Shown in pieces: positions 1-9,519 of a DNA stretch of 64,000 nt. The number at the start of each line of letters is the position of its first letter. Positions within the stretch are counted from its first letter, which is position 1. The notes under the pieces were generated by a model. It was given only the letters and a program-made list of their open reading frames with translations, was not told the origin of the DNA and made no database searches. The position numbers were made by a program, and so were the translations under genes. The stretch comes from Candidatus Omnitrophota bacterium (GTDB lineage Bacteria > Hinthialibacterota > Hinthialibacteria > Hinthialibacterales > Hinthialibacteraceae), in NCBI GenBank assembly GCA_003598175.1, contig QZKN01000016.1, forward strand, positions 27,523 to 91,522. The letters are read 5' to 3'.

Positions 1-2
1 GG

Positions 3-647
3 CGCGTGGGAGCGGTGTTGTTCGGGGAAGAACAGGATGATTTCGGCAAAGCCGTGCAGCGCCTGCTTCCCGTGGGCGGTAAGAATAATTCTCTGTTCTT
101 CCATATCCCCCTCGCTTCGAATCCCAATCCATCCATGGAAAAAAGCCTGAAAGCATTCTCCTCGCAGATGGTGGATGAGACGCTGCGTCCCGCGCGAACG
201 CTCCTCCAATCGTGCCAGGCGCGCGCCGTCGTCAATGCGGATTTGTTGGATTATTTCATCTTCGGCGTGGATCGCCTGGAATTGATCGTCCGGCGTGAGG
301 AGAATCGCCGGGAAGCGGCCGCGGCGTATGAGAAAGCCCAGCGACTCCCGCCGGAACAGACGATTCCCTCTCTGCAAACAGCCATCACGAAACTCCGACA
401 AACCCGCGATGCCTATGCTGGCTCCCGCGACTGTTTCATCGAACTGTGGAACCGCGAAAATAAACCCTATGCTCTCAGTTGGATCATTGAGGGCGGACAT
501 AAAGTGTACAACGTATCAGGGAGTTATAACGAAGTGATTTCCGCATATGATGCATTGATCCATCGTCTGGAAGCGTCGACAAAAACCAGCGCGGCGCTGC
601 CGCCTGCTGGCGAAATCGGTTTGGGGATCGAGACTCAATCGCAATAA
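3..647 (+). CDS. C-terminal part of a probable GH20-like glycoside hydrolase (5' truncated by window edge)
   Basis: The reading frame is open from the first complete codon at the left edge, so only the last ~215 residues are present. What is visible is a mostly alpha-helical region with heptad-like Glu/Arg/Leu spacing, ending in a helix-rich stretch containing the pattern ELWNREN. A similar Arg-x-Glu-Asn element occurs in the C-terminal helical domains of some bacterial GH20-like beta-hexosaminidase relatives. No catalytic residues lie in this part, so the family is inferred from the tail and from the neighbour 42 bp downstream, an alpha-N-acetylglucosaminidase on the same strand, which would make a sensible amino-sugar-removing pair. 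It could equally be the tail of another large glycosidase. The family call is weak; the existence of a coding region is well supported by frame and codon use. Confidence 0.5.
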   Translation, partial: RVGAVLFGEEQDDFGKAVQRLLPVGGKNNSLFFHIPLASNPNPSMEKSLKAFSSQMVDETLRPARTLLQSCQARAVVNADLLDYFIFGVDRLELIVRREENRREAAAAYEKAQRLPPEQTIPSLQTAITKLRQTRDAYAGSRDCFIELWNRENKPYALSWIIEGGHKVYNVSGSYNEVISAYDALIHRLEASTKTSAALPPAGEIGLGIETQSQ

Positions 648-689
648 GGGAATTCTCTGCGCCAAAGGGATATCAGGAGAAAGATTATT

Positions 690-2897
690 ATGTTAAAAAG
701 AAGAAAAACCTTATTGAATTCGTTCATAGTTATAACATTGTTGCTTGTATTTGGTGCTAACGCTCAGGGAGAAGCGCGGGACAATCCGTCGCCGGAGTCA
801 TCCGTCATCGCGGCGCAAGGAGTAATACAGCGGCTGATCCCGGCTCATGCGAAGCAGTTTGACTTGGCCGTCATCTCGCCGGACGACGGACGAGATGTTT
901 TTGAAATCGAAAGCCGGGAGGGGAACATCATCCTCCGTGGAAACAATGGAGTTTCGTTGTGTTCCGCGCTTCATTGGTATTTAAGGTACAATTGTCATAC
1001 GAATATCTCCTGGAATGGGATACAATTGGATCTTCCGGAAACGTTGCCGGCCGTTCCGCAGAAGATTCGTCAAGTCAGTCCGCATCGATACCGCTATTTT
1101 TTTAATTATTGTTGTTTCGGATATTCTCTCCCCTGGTGGGATTGGGAACAATGGGAATTCATGATCGACTGGATGGCGCTGAACGGCATCAACATGCCCC
1201 TGGCGGTGACCGGCCAGGAAGCGACGTGGCAAAAGGTGATGCGTCAGTTGGATCTGGGTGAGGACGCGGTCCGACAATTTCTCGCCGGTCCTCCCTATTT
1301 GCCCTTCGGTTGGATGGGATGTCTGGATGGCTGGGGCGGCCCGCTCCCCCAAAATTGGATAGACCGACACGAAGAGTTACAAAGAAAAATCCTTGCCCGC
1401 GAGCGTGAACTGGGAATGACGCCGGTCATACAGGGATTCACCGGTCACGTCCCGGCGGCCATTCGGAAAAAATTTCCCGACGCCAAATTGCATAAAATCC
1501 AATGGATCGAGTGGAACACCCTTTTTATCGATCCGCTTGATCCCCTTTTCCGGCAGATTGGCAAGTTATTTCTGGATCAACAGCGACAGGATTTTGGAAC
1601 CGACCATCTCTATGCGGCGGATACGTTCATCGAAATGTCTCCTCCCAGCAATGATCCTGCATTTTTAAATAATATGGGGAAATCCCTGATCTCGACGCTG
1701 ACCGAAGCGGATCCGGATGCGATCTGGGTCATGCAGGGATGGATATTTTATAACAATGCCAAATTCTGGCAGCCTCCCCAATCCAAGGCGTTTCTCGCCG
1801 GCGTTCCCGATGATCGCATGATCCTTCTGGATTTGTATTGCGATGTAGCGCCGGTATGGAAAAAAACCGAAGCGTTTTATGGGAAACCCTGGATTTGGTG
1901 CATACTGCAAAACTTCGGCAACACGATCTCCCTCAGCGGCCCCTTGCCGCGAATCAACGAGGAACTGTTCCAAAGCATGTCGGATCCGGCGCGAGGAAAA
2001 CTCTCCGGCATCGGGATGATTCAGGAAGGTCTGGATTACAATCCGGTGGTCTTTGAATTCATGACGGAAATGACCTGGCGGGACAAACCCGTTGACCTCA
2101 GCCGGTGGATCGCGGACTATGCGACGCGGCGATATGGACAACCGCTGGATTCCGCCCAAAAAGCCTGGGAATTTATGCAAAATTCGGTTTATGACAAGAC
2201 CCATTCTCCCAACTCGATTTACACATCCCGCCCCCAATATAGTAACGATCCCCCGAAACCGGTTTCCGTATCCGGCGATCTACTATCTGCCTGGGAGCAA
2301 TTGCTTCTGTGCGCGGATGCCTTACAAAAATCGGACACGTATCGGTTTGATGTGGTCAATGTGACGCGGCAGGTATTATCCGACTTCGCTCGTATCATCT
2401 ATACACAGAGTATGACCGCGTATCAAAAGAACGATGTGAAACAATTCAAAAAATCCTGTCAGCGTTTTCTTGAGATTCTGGACGATCTGGACGAGGTTCT
2501 GGCGACCCGGCAGGAATTTTTGCTGGGAAAATGGATCGCCGACGCCCGACGCTGGGGAACAACGGAAACCGACCAGCAACTCTTCGAATGGAACGCCCGC
2601 AACGTTATTACATTGTGGGGCGATGCAAAATCGGCGCTGCACGACTACGCCCGCAAGGAATGGTCGGGACTCATTTCCGAATTCTATCGGAATCGCTGGA
2701 AACTATTCTTCGATCAGTTGGAGCAATCACTCCCAGAGCGGAAAGACTTTGACAATGACGCCTTCACGCAGATGATCCAAATGTGGGAAAACGCATGGAC
2801 GCGTCGGCATGATTCCTACCCGGATCAACCCTCGGGCGACTCGGTGGACATCGCCATTCGCTTGTTCAAAAAATATCGGAGTGAACTGGGCGCGTAA
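690..2897 (+). CDS. Alpha-N-acetylglucosaminidase (GH89, NAGLU family)
   Basis: Secreted exo-glycosidase expected to remove terminal alpha-linked N-acetylglucosamine from glycans, acting in the periplasm or outside the cell. The start follows AGGAG by ten bases, and the N-terminus is a Sec signal peptide (basic MLKRRK, then a hydrophobic stretch ending near GANAQ). The catalytic barrel is recognisable from the segments YSLPWWDWEQWEFMIDWMAL, GQEATWQ, PFGWMG and VIQGFTGHVP, typical of NAGLU proteins. The two acidic residues expected for catalysis fall at E315 (in ADTFIEMSPP) and E446 (in GMIQEGLDYNP), matching the human NAGLU motifs. A C-terminal helical domain follows, and the 735-residue length is normal for the family. 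It lies just downstream of another probable glycosidase, suggesting a small glycan-degradation unit. No dockerin or anchoring domain is seen. Confidence 0.95.
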   Translation: MLKRRKTLLNSFIVITLLLVFGANAQGEARDNPSPESSVIAAQGVIQRLIPAHAKQFDLAVISPDDGRDVFEIESREGNIILRGNNGVSLCSALHWYLRYNCHTNISWNGIQLDLPETLPAVPQKIRQVSPHRYRYFFNYCCFGYSLPWWDWEQWEFMIDWMALNGINMPLAVTGQEATWQKVMRQLDLGEDAVRQFLAGPPYLPFGWMGCLDGWGGPLPQNWIDRHEELQRKILARERELGMTPVIQGFTGHVPAAIRKKFPDAKLHKIQWIEWNTLFIDPLDPLFRQIGKLFLDQQRQDFGTDHLYAADTFIEMSPPSNDPAFLNNMGKSLISTLTEADPDAIWVMQGWIFYNNAKFWQPPQSKAFLAGVPDDRMILLDLYCDVAPVWKKTEAFYGKPWIWCILQNFGNTISLSGPLPRINEELFQSMSDPARGKLSGIGMIQEGLDYNPVVFEFMTEMTWRDKPVDLSRWIADYATRRYGQPLDSAQKAWEFMQNSVYDKTHSPNSIYTSRPQYSNDPPKPVSVSGDLLSAWEQLLLCADALQKSDTYRFDVVNVTRQVLSDFARIIYTQSMTAYQKNDVKQFKKSCQRFLEILDDLDEVLATRQEFLLGKWIADARRWGTTETDQQLFEWNARNVITLWGDAKSALHDYARKEWSGLISEFYRNRWKLFFDQLEQSLPERKDFDNDAFTQMIQMWENAWTRRHDSYPDQPSGDSVDIAIRLFKKYRSELGA

Positions 2898-3035
2898 CAA
2901 GCAGGCCGAGTGTTAAAACGTATCTTACCTTAGCAAAACAGAATGAGTTGGTTACCTTATTTATTTCCCAATCGTTCCAACTATCAGTTTATCAAAAATT
3001 TCATTGACAAGTCTAGAAGAGAGATATTTTTCATT

Positions 3036-4373
3036 ATGCAAAATTCATTACCCAGCGCAATCGTTGCCTACCGCACTTCGCAACTGGTGCGCCTTTTGGG
3101 AATCGGTTTTTTAACTCTCTTGTTTCAGATTCCCATCACCATGATCGGAAGTTTGGTTTATGAACGCCAATCGCGGCAGCAATCGGTTATCGTGGAAGTC
3201 TCTTCGAAGTGGGGAAAATCGCAGTCGATCACCGGTCCCGCCTTGATTATTCCTTACACCTATCAATGGAATGAGATCGGAGAGAAAGGCCAGCAGATCA
3301 CCCGTATCGAGACACGGCGCGTGTTTTTTCTGCCGAAAAAATTGCAGGCTTCCGGAAAACTGGACAGCGCCATTCTGTATCGCGGGATTTATTCCGTGCC
3401 GGTTTACAAACTAAACTTAACCGTCACAGGCGCCTTTCAGCCGCCAAATTTTTCGGAACTGGGCGTTGATCCGACGACTGTCTTATGGGAACGCGCTCAG
3501 ATTTCCCTGGGAATTTCCGATGCGCACGCAATCCAGGAACAAACCAACCTATCCTGGAACAGCATCCCGACCCCCTTTCTTCCCAGCGCCGATGGATTCA
3601 CCGGAAGCAACACCGGTATTCATGCCGTCGTAAATGTGAATCCGAACACCGATCAATACGAATTCACGTTTCCCCTTTTGTTAAATGGCAGCCTGGGATT
3701 GTACTTTGTTCCCTTTGGCCAGGAAACGATTATCGATCTGGAATCCAACTCGGGCAATCCCAGTTTCCAAGGCAACTGGCTTCCTTCCCAACGAACCGTG
3801 TCGGATTCTCACTTCAGCGCCCTCTGGACAATCCCATTCCTGGGCCGGAATTATCCGCAGGCGTGGACCAGCCAAACCAACATGTACGAAGCCATTCAGG
3901 CTTCCCTGTTTGGAGTAAACCTGGTCGATACCATCAACTCCTATCGCATGGCCGAACGAAGCGTTAAATATGCCACTCTCTTTATCCTCCTGACCTTCAT
4001 GGTGGTCTGGCTTATCGAGCTGCTCGCCGGAGTTCACGTTCACCCGATCCAATACCTGTTGTTAGGAGCGGCGCTTTGTATGTTTTATCTGCTGGAGTTG
4101 TCGTTGATGGAGCACCTGGGCTTCTTGCTCGCCTACATCCTCGCAAGCGTTGCGGTAATTGGGATGGCCGGCGCATATAGTTACGTCGTATTGCAACGAA
4201 CATCTCGAACGATCATTGTGATCGCAGTCATCAGCGGGCTCTATGCGTACCTGTACATCCTGCTGACCAACGGAGATTACGCGCTCCTGATCGGATCGCT
4301 TGGTTTGTTTGTGATTCTGGCAATCGTCATGTTTGTCACACGCCGCATTGACTGGTACAAGTCCACTCCTTAA
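3036..4373 (+). CDS. creD: CreD-like inner membrane protein
   Basis: Integral membrane protein of the CreD/COG4452 family, whose members in enterobacteria are induced by the CreBC two-component system and affect envelope stress and beta-lactam or colicin tolerance; the molecular activity is unknown. The frame is open further upstream, but the ATG at 3036 gives the family-like N-terminus with the motif RLLGIGFLTLLFQIP and a GAGAG sequence upstream. Visible parts: one N-terminal membrane span, the conserved ERQSRQQ and GPALIIPY segments, a large periplasmic beta-rich domain (about residues 45-300), and a block of five or six membrane spans at the C-terminus. The length of 445 residues matches the family. 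No creBC-like pair is adjacent, so regulation is not evident. Confidence 0.9.
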   Translation: MQNSLPSAIVAYRTSQLVRLLGIGFLTLLFQIPITMIGSLVYERQSRQQSVIVEVSSKWGKSQSITGPALIIPYTYQWNEIGEKGQQITRIETRRVFFLPKKLQASGKLDSAILYRGIYSVPVYKLNLTVTGAFQPPNFSELGVDPTTVLWERAQISLGISDAHAIQEQTNLSWNSIPTPFLPSADGFTGSNTGIHAVVNVNPNTDQYEFTFPLLLNGSLGLYFVPFGQETIIDLESNSGNPSFQGNWLPSQRTVSDSHFSALWTIPFLGRNYPQAWTSQTNMYEAIQASLFGVNLVDTINSYRMAERSVKYATLFILLTFMVVWLIELLAGVHVHPIQYLLLGAALCMFYLLELSLMEHLGFLLAYILASVAVIGMAGAYSYVVLQRTSRTIIVIAVISGLYAYLYILLTNGDYALLIGSLGLFVILAIVMFVTRRIDWYKSTP

Positions 4374-4671
4374 AACTGACTTCTCTCAAAATTCCGTTGG
4401 CGCAGTTATCCAAGCGACTGTGGGAAAGTCGAAGACTTATCCAAGTGGACTGTGTGCAAATGGAAGACCGCACCTGCATTCCTTCCAATTCGCTTTTTAT
4501 CAATCTGACCATGAGATTCTCCCGGTCAACCCCACCTGCGGAAAAATCCGTATTTTTTTCGATGGGGACCGTTGTTCTTGAAATATTTGGATTCGATGGA
4601 TTAATACGTCCTGAATATGATACAGACTGTCTGTTCTGTATCGCATCAATATAAATAAGGAGTCTTGTCCG
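4374..4671. other. Intergenic gap with a short imperfect direct repeat
   Basis: No convincing gene. A 16-17 nt unit (TTATCCAAG followed by GACTGTG with a small indel) occurs twice, at 4406-4422 and 4437-4454. The remainder is AT-rich leader DNA before the phosphoesterase gene, whose AGGAG ribosome site lies at its end. Confidence 0.5.
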
Positions 4672-6249
4672 ATGGAGCGAAAAATCGTTGCGATCATTTT
4701 TGGAAGTATTCTACTTTTCCAGGCGTCCTACTGCTATTCGAACGATACCATGAATGGGATCGTATTTGAAGACAGCAATCGTAATTTACGGATGGATCCC
4801 GGTGAAAAAGGCATTCCCGACATATTGGTTTCCAATCAAATCGACGTGGTAGCCACGGACGAAAACGGACAGTATCGCCTGCCGGTTCCCGGCGAAGAAT
4901 TCATTATTTTCGTCGTGAAATCTCCCCATTACTCCCTTCCGTTGAATCAAAACAATCTTCCCCAATTTTATTATATCCACCAGCCACAAGGATCTCCAAA
5001 ACTCAAATATGCCGGCATCGAACCGACCGGCGCGCTCCCGGAAATGGTTCATTTTCCGTTGTATCCATCCCGCAAAACCAATCGTTTTAAAACCATTGTG
5101 TTTTCCGATCCTCAACCCGGCTCGCATGAACAAATCCATTTCATTCGCGACGATGTGATTGCCAAATTGAACGGCGCCGACGCCGAGTTCGGGATTACGC
5201 TGGGGGACATCACGTCCGACAATCTCTCGTTTTATAATCGTTATAATGAAATCGTTGCTCAAATCGGCATCCCTTTTTATAATGTACCCGGCAATCATGA
5301 TATGAATTATGACGTTAAGGATGATCAGTACTCTCTGGAAACCTATAAAAAACACTTTGGTCCACCCTATTACGCCTTTGAATACGGCATGATCAGCTTT
5401 ATTGTGCTGGACAGTGTAACCTGGTATGGAAAAACGGACGATCGTGAGGGCTATTACATCGGCAAACTGGGTGACAAACAACTGCAGTGGATTGAAAATT
5501 ACCTGAACCATGTTCCGGCTGAAAACCTGGTCGTTTTTTTGATGCATATTCCCATACACTGCACGCTGGAAACGGGCGACAGCGTACGCATTACGGATCG
5601 AGAGAAACTATTTGACCTCGTGAAAAAGCGCAACCATTTGTTAGCATTGGCCGGTCATATGCACATCATCGATCAGGTTCATCTAGACCGGGAAGTCGGA
5701 TGGAAAAGCGATGTCCCCTTCCCCCACATCACCTGCGGCGCGGTGTCAGGCTCGTGGTGGAGCGGCCCCAAAGACGAGCGGGGCATTCCCTGCGCGATGG
5801 CGCACGACGGCGCGCCCAACGGTTATCATATTTTTCATTTTACAGGCAATCGATTCACACAGAAATTCAAAGCGGCAAATGAAGACGATTCGTATCAAAT
5901 GCGCATCACGTCTCCACAAGGCGTGATTTCGAAACAAGAAATCCATCAGAAGAAAATCATCGTCAACGCATTCAACGCCGATCCCACATCCATCGTCGAA
6001 TATCAAATGGACAACGCACAACCGCGAAGAATGACAAACACGGCGATGATCGATCCGTTTATCATCGATTATCACGAAAAAAACAAGGAACTCATGCCGG
6101 ATTGGGTGGAACCGGCAACCGCCACACATATATGGATTGCGCCGCAGCCGGAATTCTTATCCGTCGGCGTTCACAAACTCACCATTCAAGTGCTGAATCA
6201 ATATGGCCGCGAGTACATACAATCGGCGATATTTGAGATCGGCGAATAA
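4672..6249 (+). CDS. Secreted calcineurin-like metallophosphoesterase with N- and C-terminal accessory domains
   Basis: Exported phosphoesterase of the calcineurin-like superfamily, substrate unknown. ATG at 4672 is preceded by AGGAG with nine bases of spacing. A signal peptide (first ~24 residues, ending near CYSND) is followed by a small beta domain, about residues 28-120, with the pattern GIVFEDSNRNLRMDPGEKGI typical of SdrD-B/MetallophosN folds that coordinate calcium. The catalytic domain then shows the metal-binding motifs in order: FSDPQPG, LGDI, VPGNHDM, an isolated H in FLMHIPIH, and AGHMH. The final ~150 residues match the MetallophosC-type accessory domain. This three-part layout is common in secreted phosphoesterases of Bacteroidota and candidate phyla. 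The nearest rightward neighbour is convergent, so the gene is probably transcribed alone. Confidence 0.92.
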   Translation: MERKIVAIIFGSILLFQASYCYSNDTMNGIVFEDSNRNLRMDPGEKGIPDILVSNQIDVVATDENGQYRLPVPGEEFIIFVVKSPHYSLPLNQNNLPQFYYIHQPQGSPKLKYAGIEPTGALPEMVHFPLYPSRKTNRFKTIVFSDPQPGSHEQIHFIRDDVIAKLNGADAEFGITLGDITSDNLSFYNRYNEIVAQIGIPFYNVPGNHDMNYDVKDDQYSLETYKKHFGPPYYAFEYGMISFIVLDSVTWYGKTDDREGYYIGKLGDKQLQWIENYLNHVPAENLVVFLMHIPIHCTLETGDSVRITDREKLFDLVKKRNHLLALAGHMHIIDQVHLDREVGWKSDVPFPHITCGAVSGSWWSGPKDERGIPCAMAHDGAPNGYHIFHFTGNRFTQKFKAANEDDSYQMRITSPQGVISKQEIHQKKIIVNAFNADPTSIVEYQMDNAQPRRMTNTAMIDPFIIDYHEKNKELMPDWVEPATATHIWIAPQPEFLSVGVHKLTIQVLNQYGREYIQSAIFEIGE

Positions 6250-6370
6250 TTTCCACACGTTCTCTCTCCCGTGCGGTTTTATTGAATTGAACCTGTTTTT
6301 GTTCGGTTAACCATTCTATCAGGGAATATCCCGGAAAAAGTGCACATCCACGAACTCGCCTGCTGCTTTG

Positions 6371-8998
6371 TCAGTGACCATGAATCAAAGCGCTCGGTAA
6401 AATCCCCTCTTTCGGCAACCGATAAATTTCCACCTGATCGAGATAGGCGGACGCCGGTTCATTTCCCGCTATATTGGCCAGTTGAAACGCTGGGCGGATC
6501 GATGATCCGGGCGGATCGTATACGATAATCATCCAACGATATCCATCTCGATACGTTTCGCTGTTCGCATCGATATTCACCGCAATCGATCCGTCCCACG
6601 ATCCGTCCAACGCCGCCAAACCCACTTCCGCATCCGCGCCGGTGGTTTGCACCAATGCACGTATCAAAACGACATGTTCTCCCACATGCAATTCCGGAAA
6701 TAACAACAGTTCCACTTCGCCCGGCGCGGCAGCAACGACAGCGCCGGTTTGGTCGCTTGCCGCATCGGTTCCGGGCGGAATCAATCCGACGGTGACAGAA
6801 CCGGCGGACGCCTCGATAAATCCACCCGCCAGTCTGGTAAACTCACTTGCATCTTGTAACGGAAATTTCTGCAATGATTCCGGCTCCTCCCAATTCATCG
6901 TCGATGAAGTGGGAGTGGAGTAAAATAAAAAGTTCGGAACGCTTCCCTCTTCAGGCAAAAGAAAGACTTCCATATTGTCCAGATACACCGTCACGCTTTG
7001 ATTTCCGGCAAGGTTGGCCACCTGAAACGCGGGAATAACCGTGGTTCCCGGCGGATCGTAAACGACCATCATCCGTTGATATTCGTTCAAGAACAGCTCA
7101 CTATTCGCGGGAATGTTTGTGGCAATGGAATTGTCCATCGCGCCGTTCAGCGCCGCCAGACCTATTGCCGCGCCCGAGGCGGTGGATTGCACCGCGGCTC
7201 TTACAAGCACGACGCTGTTCTCCACCTCGATTGCGGGAAACAACAGCAGTTCGACAGCGCCGGGAGCGACCGTGATGGTCACTCCTTGCCCGTCGCTGAG
7301 ATCGTTTTCGTCCGTCGGAATCGCGCCGATTTGATATCGTCCTATGAGCGCATCGATAAAACCACCCGGAATGACCGTAAACTCGCTTTCGGAATCCAAC
7401 GGAAATACGCGAATCGGCGTCCATTCCTCCTCGGGTACGCCTTCCCCGCGCCAATGCAAGGTGTAATCCGCATCGCCGCCGGAACTTTCGCGGACTCGCA
7501 GCAAATAGACGCCGCCGGCCGGTGCGGTATAGCGAATCCGAAAATTGAAACCTGTGCCGCTGTCGTCATCGTGCGCGACCAACGTTACGCCATCGGCCTG
7601 ATACAGTTCGCCGTACGTGTCCGAATTTCGCAAAGTCTGAATTTCATAAGAAACGCCTTTTATCAGCGCTATTTTGAACCAATCCGAAGGATCTATACTC
7701 GATAAACTGTGCGGACCGTGGCTTTGCTCCGTTTCTTTCGGATTGGCAAGTACGGTTGCGCCGTTCGCGCGATCGTCCATCGGATCCCAACGGTCTCCGG
7801 TCGGAGAGGCTATGCTGTCAACCTGATAATGTAACGTATACGAAGCGTTGTTTCCGGCGGGATTCGTGCTGACGAGCAAATAATACACGCCGCCGTAATC
7901 GGGCGTGAATCGTATCATGAAATTATAACCCGCGCCGTCGTCATCGTTGCTCGCAACCGGCATCAAGCCGTCAGGTCCGTACAGCACGCCATACGTGTCG
8001 GAATTTCCGGACGTGCGGAATTGATACGGATCACCGGGCAGCAACGTGAATCGATACCAATCATCCGTGTCGGAAATCGATAAGGTGTGAACTCCACTCG
8101 TTTGTTCGGCCAATGTGGGGATTCCCAACGGCGTTGCATCTGCATGATTGTCATCGGCTGGATCCCATCGATCCCGGATCGGCGTAGGAGCGCTTCGGAC
8201 CTGCCGGAAATGCAATGTGTAAACAGCTTCACTGCCTTGATATAACTGCACGCGCAAAAAATATTTCCCTGGCGTTGTCGGCTCGAAAGAAATGAGAAAG
8301 TTATTTCCCGCTTCCCCATTGTTATCGAACGTGAGCGGCTCCGAACCGTCCGCATCGAACAACTCGGCGTACGTGTCGGCGTCGCCCGACGACCAGAATT
8401 CGTACAACGCCGCCTCCGTGATGGTAATTTGAAACCAGTCGAAACGATCGGTTGGGGATAAGGTGTGTGGTCCGTGGGTTTGTTCGGCGACGGTAGGGGA
8501 ATTGAGTCGGGTTCCGCCTTCGCGAATGTCGTCCGTCGGATCCCATTCATCCCCCGGCGGCGGCGGCTCCGCTCCGCTGCGGTACGTGAGTGTATAAATT
8601 CCGTCCAGTTCCTCTTCAAACAAACTTACCCGCAAATAATAAATTCCATCGTGTGCGGGAACAAACCGAATCAAAAAGTTATAATTATCACCTCCGTCAT
8701 CGTCTGAAGACACGCGAGTGGAGCCATCGGGATAATATAAATCGCCCACCGTATCCGCATCGCCGTTCGTGGTGAATTCATAAACGATGCCGGAAAACAA
8801 GTGGACTTGAAACCAATCCTCCGTATCCGTTTCCGATAGCATGTGAAGTCCGTGCGATTGCGCCGTTTCGTCGGGCGGAGCGAGCAATGTGGCGCCTACG
8901 ATCGTGTCGTCGAGCGGATCCCATTCGTCCATGATAACCTGGCCCATACAGGGGAATCCAACCGCCAGCGCAACAACCAGCAATAGCATCTGTTTCAT
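6371..8998 (-). CDS. Secreted protein with four PPC-type repeats and two C-terminal beta domains
   Basis: Large exported protein without a visible catalytic domain. The start at 8998 follows GGGGAG on the minus strand and gives a signal peptide (MKQMLLLVVALAVG). The body contains four repeats of ~123 residues, each with EWDP-x-DD, a HGPHTLS-like turn, DWF(Q/K) and a DDDG/DDG loop. This is the pattern of bacterial pre-peptidase C-terminal (PPC) domains, which usually accompany secreted peptidases. The last ~330 residues hold two copies of another ~160-residue beta domain, marked by FPL-x-SEFT, GGFI(D/E)A, VELLLFP and VYDPPG. A jelly-roll, carbohydrate-binding-like fold is my inference. It diverges from the giant subtilisin-like gene at 9520, which also carries a PPC-like domain, so the two may work together at the surface. 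Confidence 0.85.
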   Translation of the reverse strand: MKQMLLLVVALAVGFPCMGQVIMDEWDPLDDTIVGATLLAPPDETAQSHGLHMLSETDTEDWFQVHLFSGIVYEFTTNGDADTVGDLYYPDGSTRVSSDDDGGDNYNFLIRFVPAHDGIYYLRVSLFEEELDGIYTLTYRSGAEPPPPGDEWDPTDDIREGGTRLNSPTVAEQTHGPHTLSPTDRFDWFQITITEAALYEFWSSGDADTYAELFDADGSEPLTFDNNGEAGNNFLISFEPTTPGKYFLRVQLYQGSEAVYTLHFRQVRSAPTPIRDRWDPADDNHADATPLGIPTLAEQTSGVHTLSISDTDDWYRFTLLPGDPYQFRTSGNSDTYGVLYGPDGLMPVASNDDDGAGYNFMIRFTPDYGGVYYLLVSTNPAGNNASYTLHYQVDSIASPTGDRWDPMDDRANGATVLANPKETEQSHGPHSLSSIDPSDWFKIALIKGVSYEIQTLRNSDTYGELYQADGVTLVAHDDDSGTGFNFRIRYTAPAGGVYLLRVRESSGGDADYTLHWRGEGVPEEEWTPIRVFPLDSESEFTVIPGGFIDALIGRYQIGAIPTDENDLSDGQGVTITVAPGAVELLLFPAIEVENSVVLVRAAVQSTASGAAIGLAALNGAMDNSIATNIPANSELFLNEYQRMMVVYDPPGTTVIPAFQVANLAGNQSVTVYLDNMEVFLLPEEGSVPNFLFYSTPTSSTMNWEEPESLQKFPLQDASEFTRLAGGFIEASAGSVTVGLIPPGTDAASDQTGAVVAAAPGEVELLLFPELHVGEHVVLIRALVQTTGADAEVGLAALDGSWDGSIAVNIDANSETYRDGYRWMIIVYDPPGSSIRPAFQLANIAGNEPASAYLDQVEIYRLPKEGILPSALIHGH

Positions 8999-9241
8999 TC
9001 CAATTTCTCCCCGACTCATTAGAATTATCGCAACCGGGTCGTCTTCACATTGTAACAAAATACCAAAACGATTTCGAATCCGAGACCCGGCTTTTTTGCA
9101 TTATACCCGAAATCGAATATACCTGATCAGGAATAAAACACTTGTTTGTCCTCCTTATGAAATTATTAAAACAGTAAAACTTTATATATTGTCCATACAT
9201 AAAAAAAATGCCAGGATTCTTTGCAAAAATCCATTGAAACG

Positions 9242-9269
9242 TTGTAATTCTTTGAATAATTGGTATACT
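9242..9269 (+). promoter_or_regulatory. Possible sigma70-type promoter in the divergent intergenic region
   Basis: Within the AT-rich 521-bp gap between the divergent genes ending at 8998 and starting at 9520, TTGTAA and TATACT are separated by 16 bases. It points toward 9520 but leaves a ~250-nt leader, so this is only a candidate. Nothing else was recognised in the gap. Confidence 0.25.
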
Positions 9270-9519
9270 TGAAGTCATGGACTGTTTATGCTGTCATTGA
9301 TTTGCGATCTCTGATCTATTTATATTTCCGGTTGAATTTGCTGTCGTGTGTGGTCTCTCTTCGCATTTCCGCTTGAGTAAACTCGCTTTGTTCTTCATGA
9401 GGACAAATCGATTCCGTTCTTTGATTTCATTTTGAAATATAATGAGGGAAACAAATTTGCCGATACATGATGGTATCGAATCATCCCACAATCATGCCGG
9501 ATGAAACAGAGGTATATTC

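Noticed and set aside
8590..8775. Plus-strand open frames inside the PPC-repeat gene
   Set aside because: They lie opposite a long gene with clear domain repeats and have no ribosome sites or recognisable products.
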